Assembly: GCA_002344215.1 (NCBI GenBank)
Contig: DDSV01000022.1
Coordinates: 8,925-72,924 of the forward strand
DNA: 64,000 bases
Source of the DNA: Akkermansiaceae bacterium UBA2381
GTDB lineage: Bacteria > Verrucomicrobiota > Verrucomicrobiia > Verrucomicrobiales > DEV007
Reading direction: 5' to 3'
Numbering within the stretch: the first letter of the stretch is position 1; each line of letters starts with the position of its first letter. The notes below the pieces were generated by a model that did no database searches, was not told the DNA's origin, and saw nothing but the letters and a program-made list of their open reading frames with translations. Shown in pieces: positions 1 through 8,807 of the stretch. Position numbers and translations under genes: made by a program.

Positions 1-187
1 GGGAGAGATTGCGGAGAAGTGGCGCGCCGCGCCGGTGATCCAGTTTCACGACATCGCCGGTCTGCCACCAGGTGACGTCGTGCTCCCGCGCCGGATCGAC
101 CAGCGTCCACTGGCTCCCATCCGAAAGATGAATAAGGCCATTCCAAATGAAACTGAAATTTTTGACCATGAGTCGTTTTCTGTTCAT
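1..187 (-). CDS. Partial hypothetical protein (N-terminal part)
   Basis: The reverse strand is open from an ATG at 187 to the window edge, giving about 62 residues with protein-like composition. It begins MNRKRL and continues through VKNFSFIWNG, LVDPAREHDVTWW and TGDVV. The rest of the gene lies outside the window, so I cannot name a family. A second in-frame Met at residue 7 could be the true start. The gene diverges from the esterase gene that begins at 389, with about 200 bases between them. Confidence 0.45.
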   Translation of the reverse strand, partial: MNRKRLMVKNFSFIWNGLIHLSDGSQWTLVDPAREHDVTWWQTGDVVKLDHRRGAPLLRNLS

Positions 188-388
188 GAGAACACTTTCA
201 GGAATTTTTCAAAAATGTCAACATTTGAACAGTAGTTTTTATTGAAGGCCCTGCCTCCCGGGATCTCGTCGGAGAGCCTGGGGAGGATCATAAAGAAGCG
301 AGGGTTCGGTTCCGGAGATTGAACTAGTGATCCCCGATCTTAATATTCTAAATTCAACACGCGCGAACGAACGCCTGTAAGGTGAACA

Positions 389-1159
389 ATGAAGACGAGC
401 ATCGTGGAGAGGAAACGGGGTTTGGCGGGGGTTCTCTTCCTCGCGATGATCCTGCCCTTTTCCCTTCGTGCAACGGAGAGGGGGAAGCTCGTTGAGGCGA
501 CGGCAGTCTCAACGAGTGATGAGGCAGGGGAAATGCCGTGGCGTTATCTGCTCTACATCCCCGAGCTCGCGGAAGTCCCGGAATCCGGTCTGCCGCTGCT
601 CATTTTTCTGCACGGGCGAAGTTTACGCGGAAATGACCTCAAAAAACTCCACCGCTACGGTCCTCCCTCATTTCTTAGAAAGAGGACCGATTTTCCTTTC
701 ATCACGATCTGTCCGCAGTTGCCGGACGGATCCTGGCCCAGCGCCGGATTGAATCGTTTTCTCGACGAAGTGCTTAAGCGTTACCCCGTGGACAAGAACC
801 GGGTCTGTCTCGCCGGGGTGAGCCTGGGAGCGGCCGGTGCCTGGGAGTTCGCCGGAAGTCGGCCCGAGCGCTTCGCGGCCTTGGTGACAGTTTGTGCTCA
901 TGGACCCGTGTCCCTCGCTCCGAAACTCAATCAACTGCCGATCCGGGCCTTCCACGGAGCCAAGGACGACATCGTCCCGCTGGCGCCCCATCAGGCTCTG
1001 GTGGAGGCGATCAACCAAGCGGGGGGCAATGCGATCCTGAAAATTTATCCGGAGGGCGACCACGGGAACATCATCGTGCCGGTCTTTTCCGACGAGGAGC
1101 TCTACCAATGGATGCTGGCTCAACGAGCTGCGGCCAAGGAAGCACCGAGAAGCGAATGA
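389..1159 (+). CDS. Secreted alpha/beta hydrolase (esterase/phospholipase-carboxylesterase type)
   Basis: This 256-residue protein has a hydrophobic signal segment at about residues 11-28 and an alpha/beta-hydrolase core. The oxyanion strand reads LLIFLHGRSLRG (about 70-81), and the nucleophile elbow is GVSLG with Ser145. An acid residue lies in HGAKDDIVP (Asp193 or 194), and the catalytic His225 is in EGDHGN. Order and spacing fit dienelactone-hydrolase or PHB-depolymerase-like serine esterases acting outside the cytoplasm; the substrate cannot be told. An AAGGTGAAC stretch lies just before the ATG. The 3' end overlaps the end of the convergent membrane-protein gene by 89 bases. Confidence 0.8.
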   Translation: MKTSIVERKRGLAGVLFLAMILPFSLRATERGKLVEATAVSTSDEAGEMPWRYLLYIPELAEVPESGLPLLIFLHGRSLRGNDLKKLHRYGPPSFLRKRTDFPFITICPQLPDGSWPSAGLNRFLDEVLKRYPVDKNRVCLAGVSLGAAGAWEFAGSRPERFAALVTVCAHGPVSLAPKLNQLPIRAFHGAKDDIVPLAPHQALVEAINQAGGNAILKIYPEGDHGNIIVPVFSDEELYQWMLAQRAAAKEAPRSE

Positions 1160-1628
1160 GGTGACCGCGGCGGATTTCATCAGATAGCGGACGCCGATGC
1201 GACAGTGCCAAAAGGATTGGAACACCGATGGAATATCCGACGGCGAAAAAGAATACCAACACTCGCGGGACCGGAAAAGCATCACGTAAAGGAGTTCCCA
1301 CATGGTGCATCATGATCTCGAAGCCCCAGGCCATGCCGAACCCGAAGAACGAATCGTGGATTGCTCCAAACAATCCCAGGCAGATCCCGTTGAACGCATT
1401 GATGCGAAGCGCCATCGGCACTGAACGCCCTAACAATGTAGGTAAGCAGACCGCCAATAGAAGGACGAAGAATCCGATACCGTTCCAGGCTATCAGATTG
1501 AAGACCCACCCGAACATCTCTCCTTCCCATGGTGGGGAATTCATATCCGTGCTGGTGAGGAAGAGAAACAAGACTAACAGCCGGGAGACAACATGCCACA
1601 CGAAGAGTTGAATATAGATCTGCGGCAT
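1071..1628 (-). CDS. Small multi-pass membrane protein, unknown function
   Basis: The 185-residue product has about four strongly hydrophobic stretches: around LFVWHVVSRLLVLFLFL, WNGIGFFVLLLAVCLPTLL, a glycine/phenylalanine-rich middle segment, and VLVFFFAVGYSIGVPILLAL. A basic tail follows. I do not recognise a family. The tail after about residue 155 is coded opposite the esterase 3' end, which is unusual, so the real protein may end differently or carry a frame error. The ATG at 1628 is the first good start. Confidence 0.5.
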   Translation of the reverse strand: MPQIYIQLFVWHVVSRLLVLFLFLTSTDMNSPPWEGEMFGWVFNLIAWNGIGFFVLLLAVCLPTLLGRSVPMALRINAFNGICLGLFGAIHDSFFGFGMAWGFEIMMHHVGTPLRDAFPVPRVLVFFFAVGYSIGVPILLALSHRRPLSDEIRRGHLIRFSVLPWPQLVEPASIGRAPRRKRPAR

Positions 1629-1700
1629 CTCTTGAAATGATAACCTTCCAGCCTACTGCCTCCAAGGGCAAACAACCCTACGCCTGTAAGGCGCATTCCC

Positions 1701-3095
1701 TCACGGGCTCGAATCCCCTCCCCTGCCCGCCTCATTCCGGCGGGGTTGCTCGTAGATCTCCCGGATCTGCTCATCCGAGAGCGCGCTTCGATAGACCCGC
1801 ACTTCGTCGATGGCCCCGTTGAAGTTCTGGGCATTTCCATCGTGCACCGCACCGAGGGTGACCCACATTTCATCCGTCTTATAGTCCACGATCTCCGTGG
1901 TCTTCACTTCGCTGACCAGGGTGCCGTTCACGAACACACTGATGATGCTCTGCCCCGATGAGGTTTTCTGGATCCTGCCGGTAACGAAGGACCATTCATT
2001 GAGCGGCAGCAATCCCGGGGAATCAGCCGCGACATGCTGGTTGAGATGGGGTCCGTCGCCCGGTTTGACGATGATCTCCTCGGGCAGCATCGTGAAGGGG
2101 GGATCACCCGTCACGGACCGATCGCAGCGGAAGCGGACCTGTCCGCTATCGAGAATCGCGAGTTGCCACGGGTCGCGTCCTTTACGTCGATCGCCGAACC
2201 AGACGATCTGACTGCTCTTGAAGGTAGCCGGCTTCACCCAGGCCGAGACAGTGACGGTATCAACGAAAGTGAACTCCGTCGAAGGCTTCGTGAACATCCC
2301 CGATTCTTCACCGGAGAAAAAACGCATGGCACGTCCGTCGACTCCATCGACCGCTTCCACCCGACCGCTTTGAGTAAGCGAATGCTGCCCTGCGACGAGA
2401 TCCTCCGCCAGGGAACTCCCGTCAAAGGTCCAGTAGGCGACGAGGTCCTGATCGAAGGCAAACGGACCGGGAGATCCAACTGGCGGGAGCGCCGCGGTCG
2501 GGTAGGCGGTTCGCCCCTTCACTTCCGGCGATTCGATCTGCTGATTGCCGCCGGGGCCGTCGTGTTTTCCAGCGAGTCCGGGAATTCCCACCCACGCGGA
2601 AACACCCCCTGCGAGGAGAAGCACTGCTGCCATCGCCGCCATTTTCCGGCGAATTCGGGAGGCGGGCTTCGTCTGCTTCAACAGGCTCAATTGCTCGGCC
2701 GCGTCCGCGTTGTCGGGTGCTATCTCAAGGCTTTTTCTAAAAAGGGTCTCCGCTCTATCCCGTGACAAGCGGTTGCCGGTCTCCTTCCAACGGCCGAAAT
2801 GGGCTTTCCCGCAATCGACCAGAACATCCGCCCGGTAGGGCGCGATTGCGACAGCCTGCTCCAGTTCGGTGATGGCATCGGTGTGGTTGGCGAACTTCAG
2901 AAAGTTCCGCCCCTTCGCCAGATGCCCCTTGAGTGTTTCACACAGATTCTCCCAGTCCTCTTCGGTCAATCCGGCGTTGCGGGCGATCTCTTTCAGCTTT
3001 TCCTCGCTCAATAGCTTCTCCGGATCTGCGAGCTGAACTCCGAGCGCCTTTCGCAGAAAATTGTCCAGGTCAGCGGAGTAGAGATCGGATCCCAT
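1701..3095 (-). CDS. TPR - transmembrane - LamG domain protein
   Basis: This 464-residue protein has three parts. Residues about 50-140 form a TPR-like helical repeat (AITELEQAVAIAPYRADVL, then LFRKSLEIAPDNADA). A single transmembrane segment (AAMAAVLLLAGGVSAWVGI) sits near 150-170. A concanavalin A/LamG fold (about 210-445) starts at LVAYWTFDGSS and ends with the typical FNGAIDEVRVYRSALSDEQI. The topology suggests a cytoplasmic TPR part and an extracytoplasmic LamG part that may bind carbohydrate or another surface ligand. It lies 118 bases downstream of the secreted-protein gene at 3214-3822 on the same strand. Confidence 0.7.
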   Translation of the reverse strand: MGSDLYSADLDNFLRKALGVQLADPEKLLSEEKLKEIARNAGLTEEDWENLCETLKGHLAKGRNFLKFANHTDAITELEQAVAIAPYRADVLVDCGKAHFGRWKETGNRLSRDRAETLFRKSLEIAPDNADAAEQLSLLKQTKPASRIRRKMAAMAAVLLLAGGVSAWVGIPGLAGKHDGPGGNQQIESPEVKGRTAYPTAALPPVGSPGPFAFDQDLVAYWTFDGSSLAEDLVAGQHSLTQSGRVEAVDGVDGRAMRFFSGEESGMFTKPSTEFTFVDTVTVSAWVKPATFKSSQIVWFGDRRKGRDPWQLAILDSGQVRFRCDRSVTGDPPFTMLPEEIIVKPGDGPHLNQHVAADSPGLLPLNEWSFVTGRIQKTSSGQSIISVFVNGTLVSEVKTTEIVDYKTDEMWVTLGAVHDGNAQNFNGAIDEVRVYRSALSDEQIREIYEQPRRNEAGRGGDSSP

Positions 3096-3213
3096 GGAGA
3101 AATTCTCTCAGGAAAATCCCCGAATGACAATTGAAATGGAACCGTCTTGAGAGGTTCGGCAGGCAATCACCCGACGAAACCGCCCCCGTCGCGAAGAACA
3201 ACCGTGAGCAGCC

Positions 3214-3822
3214 TCACTCCGGCATCAGCAGAGCACCGAGATCGGCGGGACTTTTCACCGATGACGCTCCCTGTCCCCTCCGCAACAATTCCGCCGCCCG
3301 CTCAGGGTCGTTTGCCGGCAGATTCGGAGCCTTCGCGATCAAACCCGGTACTGCCTCGCCATCGGTGGATTTCGCCTCCTTCTTCAAATGCCGGATGATC
3401 TGACCGCCCCCGAGGTAGACGCGATGCTCAATCGTGGTGTCGATGGTCTCGCTTTCCCCGCTCGGAAGGGTATTCCCCGTGAATCCCCAGGAACCGTCCG
3501 ACGCATAGACAAAAAAGAGACCGTTCGCGTCGTAGTAATAATACTCGTCGCTCGCCCCGTGGTCACCGGCGCCCCACGAGAGATGCACCTTCACCACGAC
3601 ACCTCCCTGCGTATAGGTCGTGCAGGTTCCGGAGACCGGCTCGTCCTGACTCTCGAATTCAACCTTCGTTCCCGTCAGTTTGGCACCTTCGATCGCATTG
3701 TAGCGGGCGCGGATATTCTTCACCTGATCCTCGACCGGATCGGCCCGGAGAGCGGGGGTGAAAAGGAGAGTGAAGAGGGTCAAGGCGATGGCCAGAGAGG
3801 GTGCGGTCGGCAGCGGTTTCAT
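3214..3822 (-). CDS. Secreted hypothetical protein
   Basis: The 202-residue product opens with a clear signal peptide (MKPLPTAPSLAIALTLFTLL, cleavage likely after ALRA). The mature part is rich in Tyr, Gly, Thr and Ser, including DEYYYYDANGLFFVYASDGSW, and looks like a small beta-rich exported domain. A short charged C-terminal part with PANDPERAAELLRRG follows. I recognise no family. It is probably co-transcribed with the downstream TPR-LamG gene. Confidence 0.65.
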   Translation of the reverse strand: MKPLPTAPSLAIALTLFTLLFTPALRADPVEDQVKNIRARYNAIEGAKLTGTKVEFESQDEPVSGTCTTYTQGGVVVKVHLSWGAGDHGASDEYYYYDANGLFFVYASDGSWGFTGNTLPSGESETIDTTIEHRVYLGGGQIIRHLKKEAKSTDGEAVPGLIAKAPNLPANDPERAAELLRRGQGASSVKSPADLGALLMPE

Positions 3823-4083
3823 GGAGTTTGATTGAACCGCAGCCGGCTTTTGATCGCAAGGACAATGCGCAGAGCAAGTTGGATTTTGAAGGACTTCGCC
3901 CCGACCGGAGCGCAGCGCTGGATCATTCGGGAGAACGATTGGCCGCTTTGAGGCGGGTGAACATCGCCAACCGGATTTCGCAAACTTCCCTGATCGTCAA
4001 AAAATTCACTTTAGGGTAAATATTTATCGTTAAACATTAACTTAATATTCCTTTTCGAGATTCTTCTGCTACTGTCTGCCTCC

Positions 4084-4725
4084 ATGAATGAATCCCTTCA
4101 ACCACATCAATCGCGAATCCAGAAGGTGGGCCGGCTCCTGTGGGGCTTTTCCTGGTTCTGGCTGGTGTTAAACGTCATGGCTCTCTTGATCGTAATGGCA
4201 ACCACACTCGGGCTCGGCCTTGCCGGTGAGGCGGGAGAAAAGGAAAACGTCATCTCGATGTTCGCCGGCATGGGGGGGATAACAATCGATGGCATGACAC
4301 CCGAAGCGATCAGATCTCTGGTGGCCTGGGACTACGACTCCTACCTCGACCACTATTGGATCAGCTTTTTCTACGTCGCGGCCGCGCTTGTTATCTTTGT
4401 TGTAACCATGGCGCTGATCCTTCGCATCGCCGCCGCGTGGAAGCGCGGCGACGTCTTCGGAGAGAAGCCGATCAGGAGTTTCCGGCTGCTCGGCTGGATT
4501 TATCTGATCCATGGGATCGTGGGCCAGGTCTGGGGAATGATCGGGCAGTTTGTGGGAGCATCTCACACGGCGGAGGTCCTTTACTTCAGCTTCATCCGCG
4601 ACGTTTCCCTCTTTACCTTCTCGATGTCAGGGACTGGAATCGAATGGGGCTTTCTGGCGCTCGCGCTCAGTTGGATTCTGGAACACGCGCGCTTGCTTCG
4701 GGAGGAACAGCAATTGACTGTCTAA
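4084..4725 (+). CDS. DUF2975-like membrane protein
   Basis: The 213-residue product has four transmembrane segments, beginning near residues 18-42 (FSWFWLVLNVMALLIVMATT), then about 95-120, 138-160 and 175-205. Size and layout match DUF2975 membrane proteins. The gene is followed nine bases later by a small Cro/CI-type HTH gene, the usual partner of DUF2975. The pair is commonly read as a membrane protein with a dedicated regulator, but its physiological role is not known. The 60 bases upstream are AT-rich and probably hold the promoter. Confidence 0.65.
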   Translation: MNESLQPHQSRIQKVGRLLWGFSWFWLVLNVMALLIVMATTLGLGLAGEAGEKENVISMFAGMGGITIDGMTPEAIRSLVAWDYDSYLDHYWISFFYVAAALVIFVVTMALILRIAAAWKRGDVFGEKPIRSFRLLGWIYLIHGIVGQVWGMIGQFVGASHTAEVLYFSFIRDVSLFTFSMSGTGIEWGFLALALSWILEHARLLREEQQLTV

Positions 4726-4733
4726 GCTTCACC

Positions 4734-4940
4734 ATGCCAATCATCGTCAATCTGGATGTCATGCTCGCCAAACGTAAGGTGAAGCTCAACGACCTCGCGG
4801 AAGCCGTCGGCATCACTCCGCAGAATCTTTCGGTGCTGAAAACGGGCAAAGCGAAAGCGATCCGCTTTTCGACGCTGGAAGCCATCTGCCAGCACCTCGA
4901 CTGCCAGCCGGGTGATATCCTGGAATTTCGCAACGAGTGA
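4734..4940 (+). CDS. Cro/CI-type HTH transcriptional regulator (YozG-like)
   Basis: The 68-residue protein is essentially a single helix-turn-helix. The core reads LDVMLAKRKVKLNDLAEAVG, then ITPQNLSVLKTGKAKAIRFS, and it ends CQPGDILEFRNE. This is the compact XRE form that accompanies DUF2975 membrane genes. It starts nine bases after the DUF2975 stop, so the two are almost certainly co-transcribed. It probably binds its own promoter region, but no clear operator is visible. Confidence 0.85.
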   Translation: MPIIVNLDVMLAKRKVKLNDLAEAVGITPQNLSVLKTGKAKAIRFSTLEAICQHLDCQPGDILEFRNE

Positions 4941-5027
4941 AAGCGGGGGACGGGCGCGGCACAGCCCTGCACCCTTGCCTTAGGCGAGTCGAAATAGAAC
5001 AGGATAAATGAGTCTCCCGGCAGTGGT

Positions 5028-6629
5028 TTACAGAACCACGGTCGTCGCACTCTGAATTCCCGGAATGGCCTCGATCTTCCTGATCGTCGCGTCATCGATC
5101 GCCGAGTCGACATTGAGGATACTCAGTGCCTTTCCTCCCACCTGATTGCGGCTGAGGGACATATTGGCGATGTTGATCTTTGCCTCACCGAGGACACGGC
5201 CGATCGCTCCGACGACGCCGGGCGCATCGGTGTTTTCGAAAATCAGCAGGTTACCCTGAGGGGTCGCATCGAGATTGTGATCGTCGATGCGCACGACCCG
5301 CGGCTGACTGCCGAAGAAGGTGCCGGAAACGGTCACTTTTTCCTTGTCGTTGCCGGCGGTCACGGTGATGAGGTCGGTGAATTCACACTCCTCGGTCGGA
5401 CGACTCTCCGTCACACGGATACCGCGACCTTCGGCGAGCGCGGGAGCGTTGAGGTAGTTAGCCGATCCCGATGTGGAACCCGTCTCAAGGAAGCCTTTCA
5501 GGGCCGAGCGGGTCACCAGGGTCGTGTCGGTTTCAGCAACCTTGCCGGTGTATTCGATGCGGAAAAAGTCGGACTGGTTCGGCGCAATCTGGCTGACGAG
5601 CTTGCCGAGAACCTCCGACAGGCTGAGATGGGGACCGATGAGCTTCAGGGTCGTCTCATCGAGGTTGGGCATGTTGACCGCATTGATGACCTCTCCGCGG
5701 AGAAGACGACCGGCAATGGCCTCGGCGATCTCGATGCCGACGTTTTCCTGGGCCTCCTCGGTCGAGGCGCCGAGGTGGGGGGTGAAAACCATCTCGGGAC
5801 GGGTCAGCAACTCGTAGTCAGCCGCAGGCGGCTCGATCTCGAAGACGTCGAGAGCGGCTCCGGCGACTTTGCCCGACTTGATTCCCTCAAGCAGAGCAGC
5901 CTCGTCGATGAGTCCTCCCCGGGCGCAGTTGATGATGCGAACCCCGGGTTTCATCAGAGCGATTCGTGCCGCATTGATGAGATGTTTGGTCTCGGCCGTC
6001 ATCGGCATGTGCAGGGTGATGAAATCAGCCTGGGCAACCGCTTCCTCGACGGTCTCACAAAGCTCAACGCGCATCGTCTTGGCCTTGCTGGCGGCGAGGT
6101 AGGGATCATAGGCGACAACACGCATGCCGAAGCCCATGGCGCGGCGGGCGAACTCGGCCCCGATCCGGCCCATGCCGAGAATGGCGAGGGTTTTGTTGTA
6201 AAGTTCGACGCCGGCGTAGGCTTTGCGGCCTTCCTTAAAACGGCCCTCAACGACAGACTGGTGAGCCTGGGGAATGTGGCGGGCGAGCGACATCATCAGG
6301 GTAAAGGCGTGTTCGGCCGTGGAAATCGTGTTACCACCGGGTGTGTTCATCACGACGACGCCGTGCTTCGTGGCGACAGGAATGTCGATATTGTCGACAC
6401 CGACTCCGGCCCGGCCGATGGCGCGCAGGACTCCCGCACCCGCTTCGATGACAGGAGCGGTGATTTTCACGCCCGAGCGCACGATGATACCCTCGTAATT
6501 CGGCGCGTTTTCCACGAGCTCCGCCTCGCTAAGGCCGAGCTTCACGTCGACTGAAAGGCCGGAATTCTTGAGAAATTCGATGCCTTTTTCAGAAATCGGA
6601 TCGCAGACGAGGATGCGGCGTTGGCTCAT
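5028..6629 (-). CDS. serA: D-3-phosphoglycerate dehydrogenase
   Basis: This 533-residue enzyme oxidises 3-phosphoglycerate with NAD+ as the first step of serine synthesis. It has the NAD-binding motif GMGRIG, the catalytic Arg region NCARGGLIDEAAL, the Glu region and the His in VFTPHLGAST. These are followed by the intervening (allosteric substrate-binding) domain and a C-terminal ACT domain (LLIFENTDAPGVVGAIGRVL). That is the long, ACT-containing form of SerA. I chose the ATG at 6629 (MSQRRILVCD) because the in-frame extension upstream is a proline-rich string with no homology. Confidence 0.95.
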   Translation of the reverse strand: MSQRRILVCDPISEKGIEFLKNSGLSVDVKLGLSEAELVENAPNYEGIIVRSGVKITAPVIEAGAGVLRAIGRAGVGVDNIDIPVATKHGVVVMNTPGGNTISTAEHAFTLMMSLARHIPQAHQSVVEGRFKEGRKAYAGVELYNKTLAILGMGRIGAEFARRAMGFGMRVVAYDPYLAASKAKTMRVELCETVEEAVAQADFITLHMPMTAETKHLINAARIALMKPGVRIINCARGGLIDEAALLEGIKSGKVAGAALDVFEIEPPAADYELLTRPEMVFTPHLGASTEEAQENVGIEIAEAIAGRLLRGEVINAVNMPNLDETTLKLIGPHLSLSEVLGKLVSQIAPNQSDFFRIEYTGKVAETDTTLVTRSALKGFLETGSTSGSANYLNAPALAEGRGIRVTESRPTEECEFTDLITVTAGNDKEKVTVSGTFFGSQPRVVRIDDHNLDATPQGNLLIFENTDAPGVVGAIGRVLGEAKINIANMSLSRNQVGGKALSILNVDSAIDDATIRKIEAIPGIQSATTVVL

Positions 6630-6752
6630 AGGTGGTGGGGGGCTGTGGAAAGGCGGGAAAGGTAGGGGCGACGGGACGGGACGCAAGGGGGAACTACCGT
6701 CGATTTTGGCTTTTCACTTGCGGCTTTGACCGTCCAGAGTCTTTCATTCGGC

Positions 6753-7700
6753 ATGTCGCTTCTCTTTTCCCGGCTCACAGCCGCCTTTCCCCTCTGGATC
6801 CTGCTCTGCAGCGGACTGGCCCTTGTGCGGCCGGAATGGTTCACCTGGTTTAGCGGCTCCTACATCGTCTGGGGGCTAGCCCTCATCATGCTCGGGATGG
6901 GGATCACTCTTTCTTTCGCCGATTTTAAGGGGGTGGTCACGATGCCACGGGCGGGATTTATCGGCCTGGGATGTCAGTTCGTGATCATGCCGCTCCTGGG
7001 ATGGGGCGTCGGCCTTCTCCTCCGCCTTTCGGAGATCGACCCGAGCCTTGCGGTTGGACTCATTCTCGTCGCCTGCTGTCCGGGCGGCACCGCGTCGAAT
7101 GTCGTGACCTACCTGGCAAAGGCGAATGTCGCCCTGTCCGTCCTGATGACGGTCGCTTCCACTTTTGCCGCGATCGCCCTTACTCCCCTGCTCACGAAAT
7201 GGCTCGCCGGGACTCTCGTCGAGGTCGATGCCTGGGGGCTCTGTCGCAGCACGGTCGTCGTGGTGCTTGTCCCGGTTCTGCTGGGGCTTGTCTTAAACCA
7301 CCTCCTGCCCTCCCTCACCCGGCGATTGACTCCTGTCTCCCCGCTTGTTTCGGTAATCGCCATCGTCCTCATCGTTGCCAGCATCATCGGTCAGAATCGC
7401 GAAATCATTCTCCAGTCCGGATGGCGCCTCCTCGCCGCGCCGGCCCTCCTTCATCTGGGAGGATTTGGTTTAGGCTATGCAGCGGCAAGGCTGCTCCGGC
7501 TTCCGGAAGTGGACAGCCGCACCATTTCGATTGAAGTCGGGATGCAGAACTCGGGACTGGGCACCCATCTGGCGAACAAACACTTCCCGGGGACCCTGGC
7601 ACCGGTTCCCTGTGCCATCAGCGCGGTCTATCATTGTCTCATCGGTAGTCTCCTCGCGGGCTTCTGGCGGTTACGATCGGAACGAAAACAAGAGGGCTAG
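6753..7700 (+). CDS. Bile acid:sodium symporter (SBF) family transporter
   Basis: The 315-residue product has about nine or ten transmembrane helices with the SBF-family layout. The conserved segment VACCPGGTASNVVTYLAKANVALS (about 106-130) is diagnostic, and the later IEVGMQNSGLGTHLA matches the second conserved core motif. Family members carry organic anions with sodium; the substrate here is unknown, and pantoate or other keto-acids are as likely as bile acids. The ATG at 6753 is preferred to an upstream TTG. The gene diverges from serA. Confidence 0.85.
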   Translation: MSLLFSRLTAAFPLWILLCSGLALVRPEWFTWFSGSYIVWGLALIMLGMGITLSFADFKGVVTMPRAGFIGLGCQFVIMPLLGWGVGLLLRLSEIDPSLAVGLILVACCPGGTASNVVTYLAKANVALSVLMTVASTFAAIALTPLLTKWLAGTLVEVDAWGLCRSTVVVVLVPVLLGLVLNHLLPSLTRRLTPVSPLVSVIAIVLIVASIIGQNREIILQSGWRLLAAPALLHLGGFGLGYAAARLLRLPEVDSRTISIEVGMQNSGLGTHLANKHFPGTLAPVPCAISAVYHCLIGSLLAGFWRLRSERKQEG

Positions 7701-7851
7701 GGAGCGCCTGTCCGGGGTTCTATCGGACGGAAAACGGATCCGATCCGCTTAACATCAAGGGAATCAGGATCTTCGGGTCGAGAAAGTATCCATTTACAAT
7801 GGTGTGGTTTTTGCTACCCTCGCACTCAGAGACCACTCGCGGAACAATCTA

Positions 7852-8346
7852 ATGGACCTCTCACACACCGCACCGATCAAACCTCTCAATCAGAGGGCAA
7901 GGATCGAACCCGCTACAATCGAGGATCTTCCGAGACTGGTCGACCTGACGATGGCGCTTTTCGAGTTGGAGGAAGACTTCAGCCCGGATCGCAAGAAGCA
8001 GGAACGAGGCCTCAGATACATCCTCGAGCAACCCAGCCGCGGAAGAATCTTTGTTGTCCGGACCGATTACGAAATTATCGGCATGGTCAACGTTCTCTTT
8101 ACGATCAGCACGGCCATGGGCGGTTTTGTCATCCTGCTGGAGGACGTCATCATCCACCCGGACTTCCGCGGTCAGGGATACGGAACCCAACTGGTGGATT
8201 ACGTGGTGGATTTCGCGAAGCGAAAAGATTTCAAACGCATCACTCTGCTCACCGACAAGATCAGTGAGGAGAGTCAGCGTTTCTTCAAGAAATTGAACTT
8301 CCAGCATTCTCACATGATCCCGATGCGCCTGACGCTGGAGGATTGA
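7852..8346 (+). CDS. GNAT-family N-acetyltransferase
   Basis: The 164-residue protein has the GNAT fold. A beta strand VILLEDVIIHPDFRG leads into the acetyl-CoA-binding loop RGQGYGTQLVDYVV, followed by KRITLLTDKISEESQRFFKKLNF, which contains the family's typical substrate-side motif. The acceptor is unknown. It is 28 bases upstream of sufE on the same strand and may be transcribed with it. Confidence 0.85.
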   Translation: MDLSHTAPIKPLNQRARIEPATIEDLPRLVDLTMALFELEEDFSPDRKKQERGLRYILEQPSRGRIFVVRTDYEIIGMVNVLFTISTAMGGFVILLEDVIIHPDFRGQGYGTQLVDYVVDFAKRKDFKRITLLTDKISEESQRFFKKLNFQHSHMIPMRLTLED

Positions 8347-8374
8347 GAATCGGGACTTTACCCCCTGTCCTCTC

Positions 8375-8803
8375 ATGTCAATGACGGCCGGAGAACGGCA
8401 GAGAGCCCTCATTGAGGACTATTTGTTGATCGAAGATCCACGGGAGCGGTTTCAACTCATCGTCGAAACAGGCGCTTCCCTCCTTGAGCCTTTTCCGGAG
8501 GAACTCCGTAATGACGCTCATCTCGTCCCCGGGTGTGTGTCCAAAGTCTGGTTGGCCATCCGGGAAGGGAACGACGGAAAGATCGAACTGAGAATCGATT
8601 CCGAGTCTCCGGCTCTCCGGAGCGTCGGCGCCCTCTTCTGCCGCGTCTACTCCGGCGTTTCCGCCCGGGAGATCATCGACACCGCGCCGGAGTTTATCGA
8701 AGCACTGAAGATTGACCTCAACCTCACCCCGACACGGATGAGAGGGTTACGACACATCAGAGAACTGATCCTTGAGTCCGTCACCGGATTTCTGGAACCC
8801 TGA
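8375..8803 (+). CDS. sufE: SufE-family Fe-S cluster assembly sulfur acceptor
   Basis: The 142-residue protein matches SufE: a helical start, then LVPGCVSKVWLAIREG, which holds the Cys that takes persulfide sulfur from the cysteine desulfurase SufS. It continues with RSVGALFCRVYSGVSAREI and ends with the LTPTRMRGLRHIRE helix. Length is normal. No functional sufS is in the window, but a decayed sufS N-terminus lies at 59.8 kb in the cassette region. The gene sits between the GNAT and tatD genes, four bases before tatD. Confidence 0.9.
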   Translation: MSMTAGERQRALIEDYLLIEDPRERFQLIVETGASLLEPFPEELRNDAHLVPGCVSKVWLAIREGNDGKIELRIDSESPALRSVGALFCRVYSGVSAREIIDTAPEFIEALKIDLNLTPTRMRGLRHIRELILESVTGFLEP

Positions 8804-8807
8804 TCCC

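Noticed and set aside
5277..6554. A long plus-strand frame (425 residues) opposite serA
   Set aside because: It is the complement of serA with no own start context or recognisable motifs; serA is unambiguous.
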